NCBI RefSeq assembly: GCF_025465995.1
Contig: NZ_JANLNY010000006.1
Coordinates: forward strand, 558,001 to 622,000
Length of the DNA stretch: 64,000 nucleotides
Direction: 5' to 3'
Source: Pseudomonas sp. 5P_3.1_Bac2
Lineage (GTDB): Bacteria > Pseudomonadota > Gammaproteobacteria > Pseudomonadales > Pseudomonadaceae
Below the pieces are notes generated by a model that was not told the DNA's origin, searched no databases, and was given only the letters and a program-made list of their open reading frames with translations. This document shows, piece by piece, positions 62,896 through 64,000 of this stretch. Made by a program: the position numbers and the translations under genes. Position 1 is the first letter of the stretch; every line of letters begins with the position of its first letter.

Positions 62896-64000
62896 ATGGC
62901 TATCGAGATCAAAGCCCCTACCTTCCCAGAATCGGTTGCCGACGGCACCGTGGCGACTTGGCACAAAAAACCAGGTGATGCAGTCAAGCGCGACGAACTG
63001 ATCGTTGACATCGAAACCGACAAAGTTGTGATCGAAGTACTGGCTGAAGCTGATGGCGTTCTGGGTCAGATCATCAAGAACGAAGGCGACACCGTACTGA
63101 GCAACGAAGTACTGGGCACCTTGGGTGAGGGCGGTGCTGCTGCTCCGGCACCGGCTGCTGCTCCTGCCGCCGCGGCTCCAGCTGCTGCCCCGGCTGCCGC
63201 TGCTCCAGCAGTTGCTGGCGACGATCAAATCCTGTCGCCAGCTGCGCGTAAGCTGGCTGAAGAAAACGGCATTGACCCGAACAGCATCGCCGGCACTGGC
63301 AAAGGCGGTCGCGTCACTAAAGAAGACGTAGTCGCTGCTGTTGAAGCCAAGAAAAATGCTCCGGCTGCTGCGCCAAAAGCTGCTGCGCCTGCCGCTGCTG
63401 CTGCCGCTCCAGTTCTGGCCGCTGGCGATCGCGTTGAGAAGCGCGTGCCAATGACCCGTCTGCGCGCCAAAGTCGCTGAGCGTCTGGTTGAAGCACAGTC
63501 GTCCATGGCCATGCTGACCACCTTCAACGAAGTTGACATGACTGAAGTCATGGCCCTGCGTTCGAAGTACAAAGATCTGTTCGAGAAGACCCACAACGGC
63601 GTGCGCCTGGGCTTCATGTCGTTCTTCGTGAAAGCTTCGGTTGAAGCGCTGAAGCGCTTCCCAGCGGTCAACGCTTCCATCGACGGCGGCGACATCGTGT
63701 ACCACGGCTACCAAGACATCGGTGTTGCGGTTTCCAGCGACCGTGGTCTGGTCGTACCGGTACTGCGTAACGCTGAGCTGATGAGCCTGGCTGAAGTTGA
63801 AAACGGCATTGCCACCTTCGGTAAAAAAGCTCGCGACGGCAAACTGTCGATCGACGAAATGACTGGCGGTACCTTCACCATCACCAACGGTGGCACCTTC
63901 GGTTCGATGATGTCGACGCCGATCGTTAACCCACCGCAGGCTGCGATTCTGGGCATGCACAACATCATCCAGCGGCCTATGGCGATCAACGGCCAAGTAG
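62896..64000 (+). CDS. sucB: Dihydrolipoyl succinyltransferase E2 component, 3-prime end outside window
   Basis: The first 368 residues are present. A single lipoyl domain (Lys43 in ETDKVV) is followed by two Ala/Pro-rich linkers and the E3-binding domain at about 113-148 (LSPAARKLAEENGIDPNSI). The acyltransferase domain starts near 185. The terminal catalytic HxxxD motif lies beyond the window. RBS AAGGAACA precedes ATG 62896. Confidence 0.96.
   Translation, partial: MAIEIKAPTFPESVADGTVATWHKKPGDAVKRDELIVDIETDKVVIEVLAEADGVLGQIIKNEGDTVLSNEVLGTLGEGGAAAPAPAAAPAAAAPAAAPAAAAPAVAGDDQILSPAARKLAEENGIDPNSIAGTGKGGRVTKEDVVAAVEAKKNAPAAAPKAAAPAAAAAAPVLAAGDRVEKRVPMTRLRAKVAERLVEAQSSMAMLTTFNEVDMTEVMALRSKYKDLFEKTHNGVRLGFMSFFVKASVEALKRFPAVNASIDGGDIVYHGYQDIGVAVSSDRGLVVPVLRNAELMSLAEVENGIATFGKKARDGKLSIDEMTGGTFTITNGGTFGSMMSTPIVNPPQAAILGMHNIIQRPMAINGQV

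Overview
The window looks like the chromosome of a Pseudomonas or a close relative. Evidence: the gltA-sdhCDAB-sucAB citric-acid-cycle block with a GTG-started sdhC, a cti gene divergent from metH, a ydbH-ynbE-ydbL set, a PA1571-type small protein, a DUF3087 protein, an MFS-PlsC fusion, and GC-rich codon use outside one island.

Layout. 1-5.2 kb: minus-strand operon with a class III aminotransferase, two permeases and two ATPases of an oligopeptide-type ABC importer, then the start of a binding-protein gene cut by the window edge. 5.6-15.9 kb: envelope and housekeeping genes (DUF3087, a ClpP-like exported protein, ydbL-ynbE-ydbH, a Sel1 protein, rmuC, azlCD, MFS-acyltransferase). 16.2-24.9 kb: AT-richer accessory island (below). 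25.1-34.5 kb: sugE, rdgC, tRNA-Val and tRNA-Asp, an FKBP lipoprotein, a YkvA protein, a three-gene HTH/unknown/Sel1 operon, DUF748, cysK, pgeF, and an LRR-protein kinase. 34.5-35.0 kb: four REP-like hairpins in tandem with a 122-bp period. 35.0-54.8 kb: metH, cti, an Aer-like receptor, rlmM, tusA, a MATE exporter, pdxB, an NAD-kinase-like protein, an MsbA-like ABC exporter, an RhtA-like exporter, ppnP, an exonuclease, a dehydrogenase, a YkgJ protein and a START protein. 54.9-64.0 kb: gltA divergent from sdhCDAB-sucA-sucB (sucB cut by the edge).

The island is the unusual part. It opens with the broken C-terminal end of an Rhs protein that still carries a toxin-like tip and a lipoprotein immunity gene. 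Nine near-identical 149-150 bp elements follow over 7.1 kb. Each has a GTAG-headed hairpin at both ends in inverted orientation, so each is a REP doublet (REPIN/BIME-like). Eight cassettes lie between them. Most begin abruptly at the element's right edge with only the last 20-90 codons of a different toxin, followed at once by a complete small gene of immunity type (lipoprotein-like, ankyrin-repeat, two-TM, DUF4288-like, unknown). Several end in their own hairpin. Two cassettes end in IS3-family transposase remnants that stop exactly at the next element. The eighth cassette carries the same toxin tail as the Rhs remnant plus a related immunity gene. No full-length rhs gene, integrase or cassette recombinase is in the window. 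My reading is an archive of immunity genes with disarmed toxin stubs, built by recombination at REP doublets. The structure is seen directly; the mechanism and function are inference.
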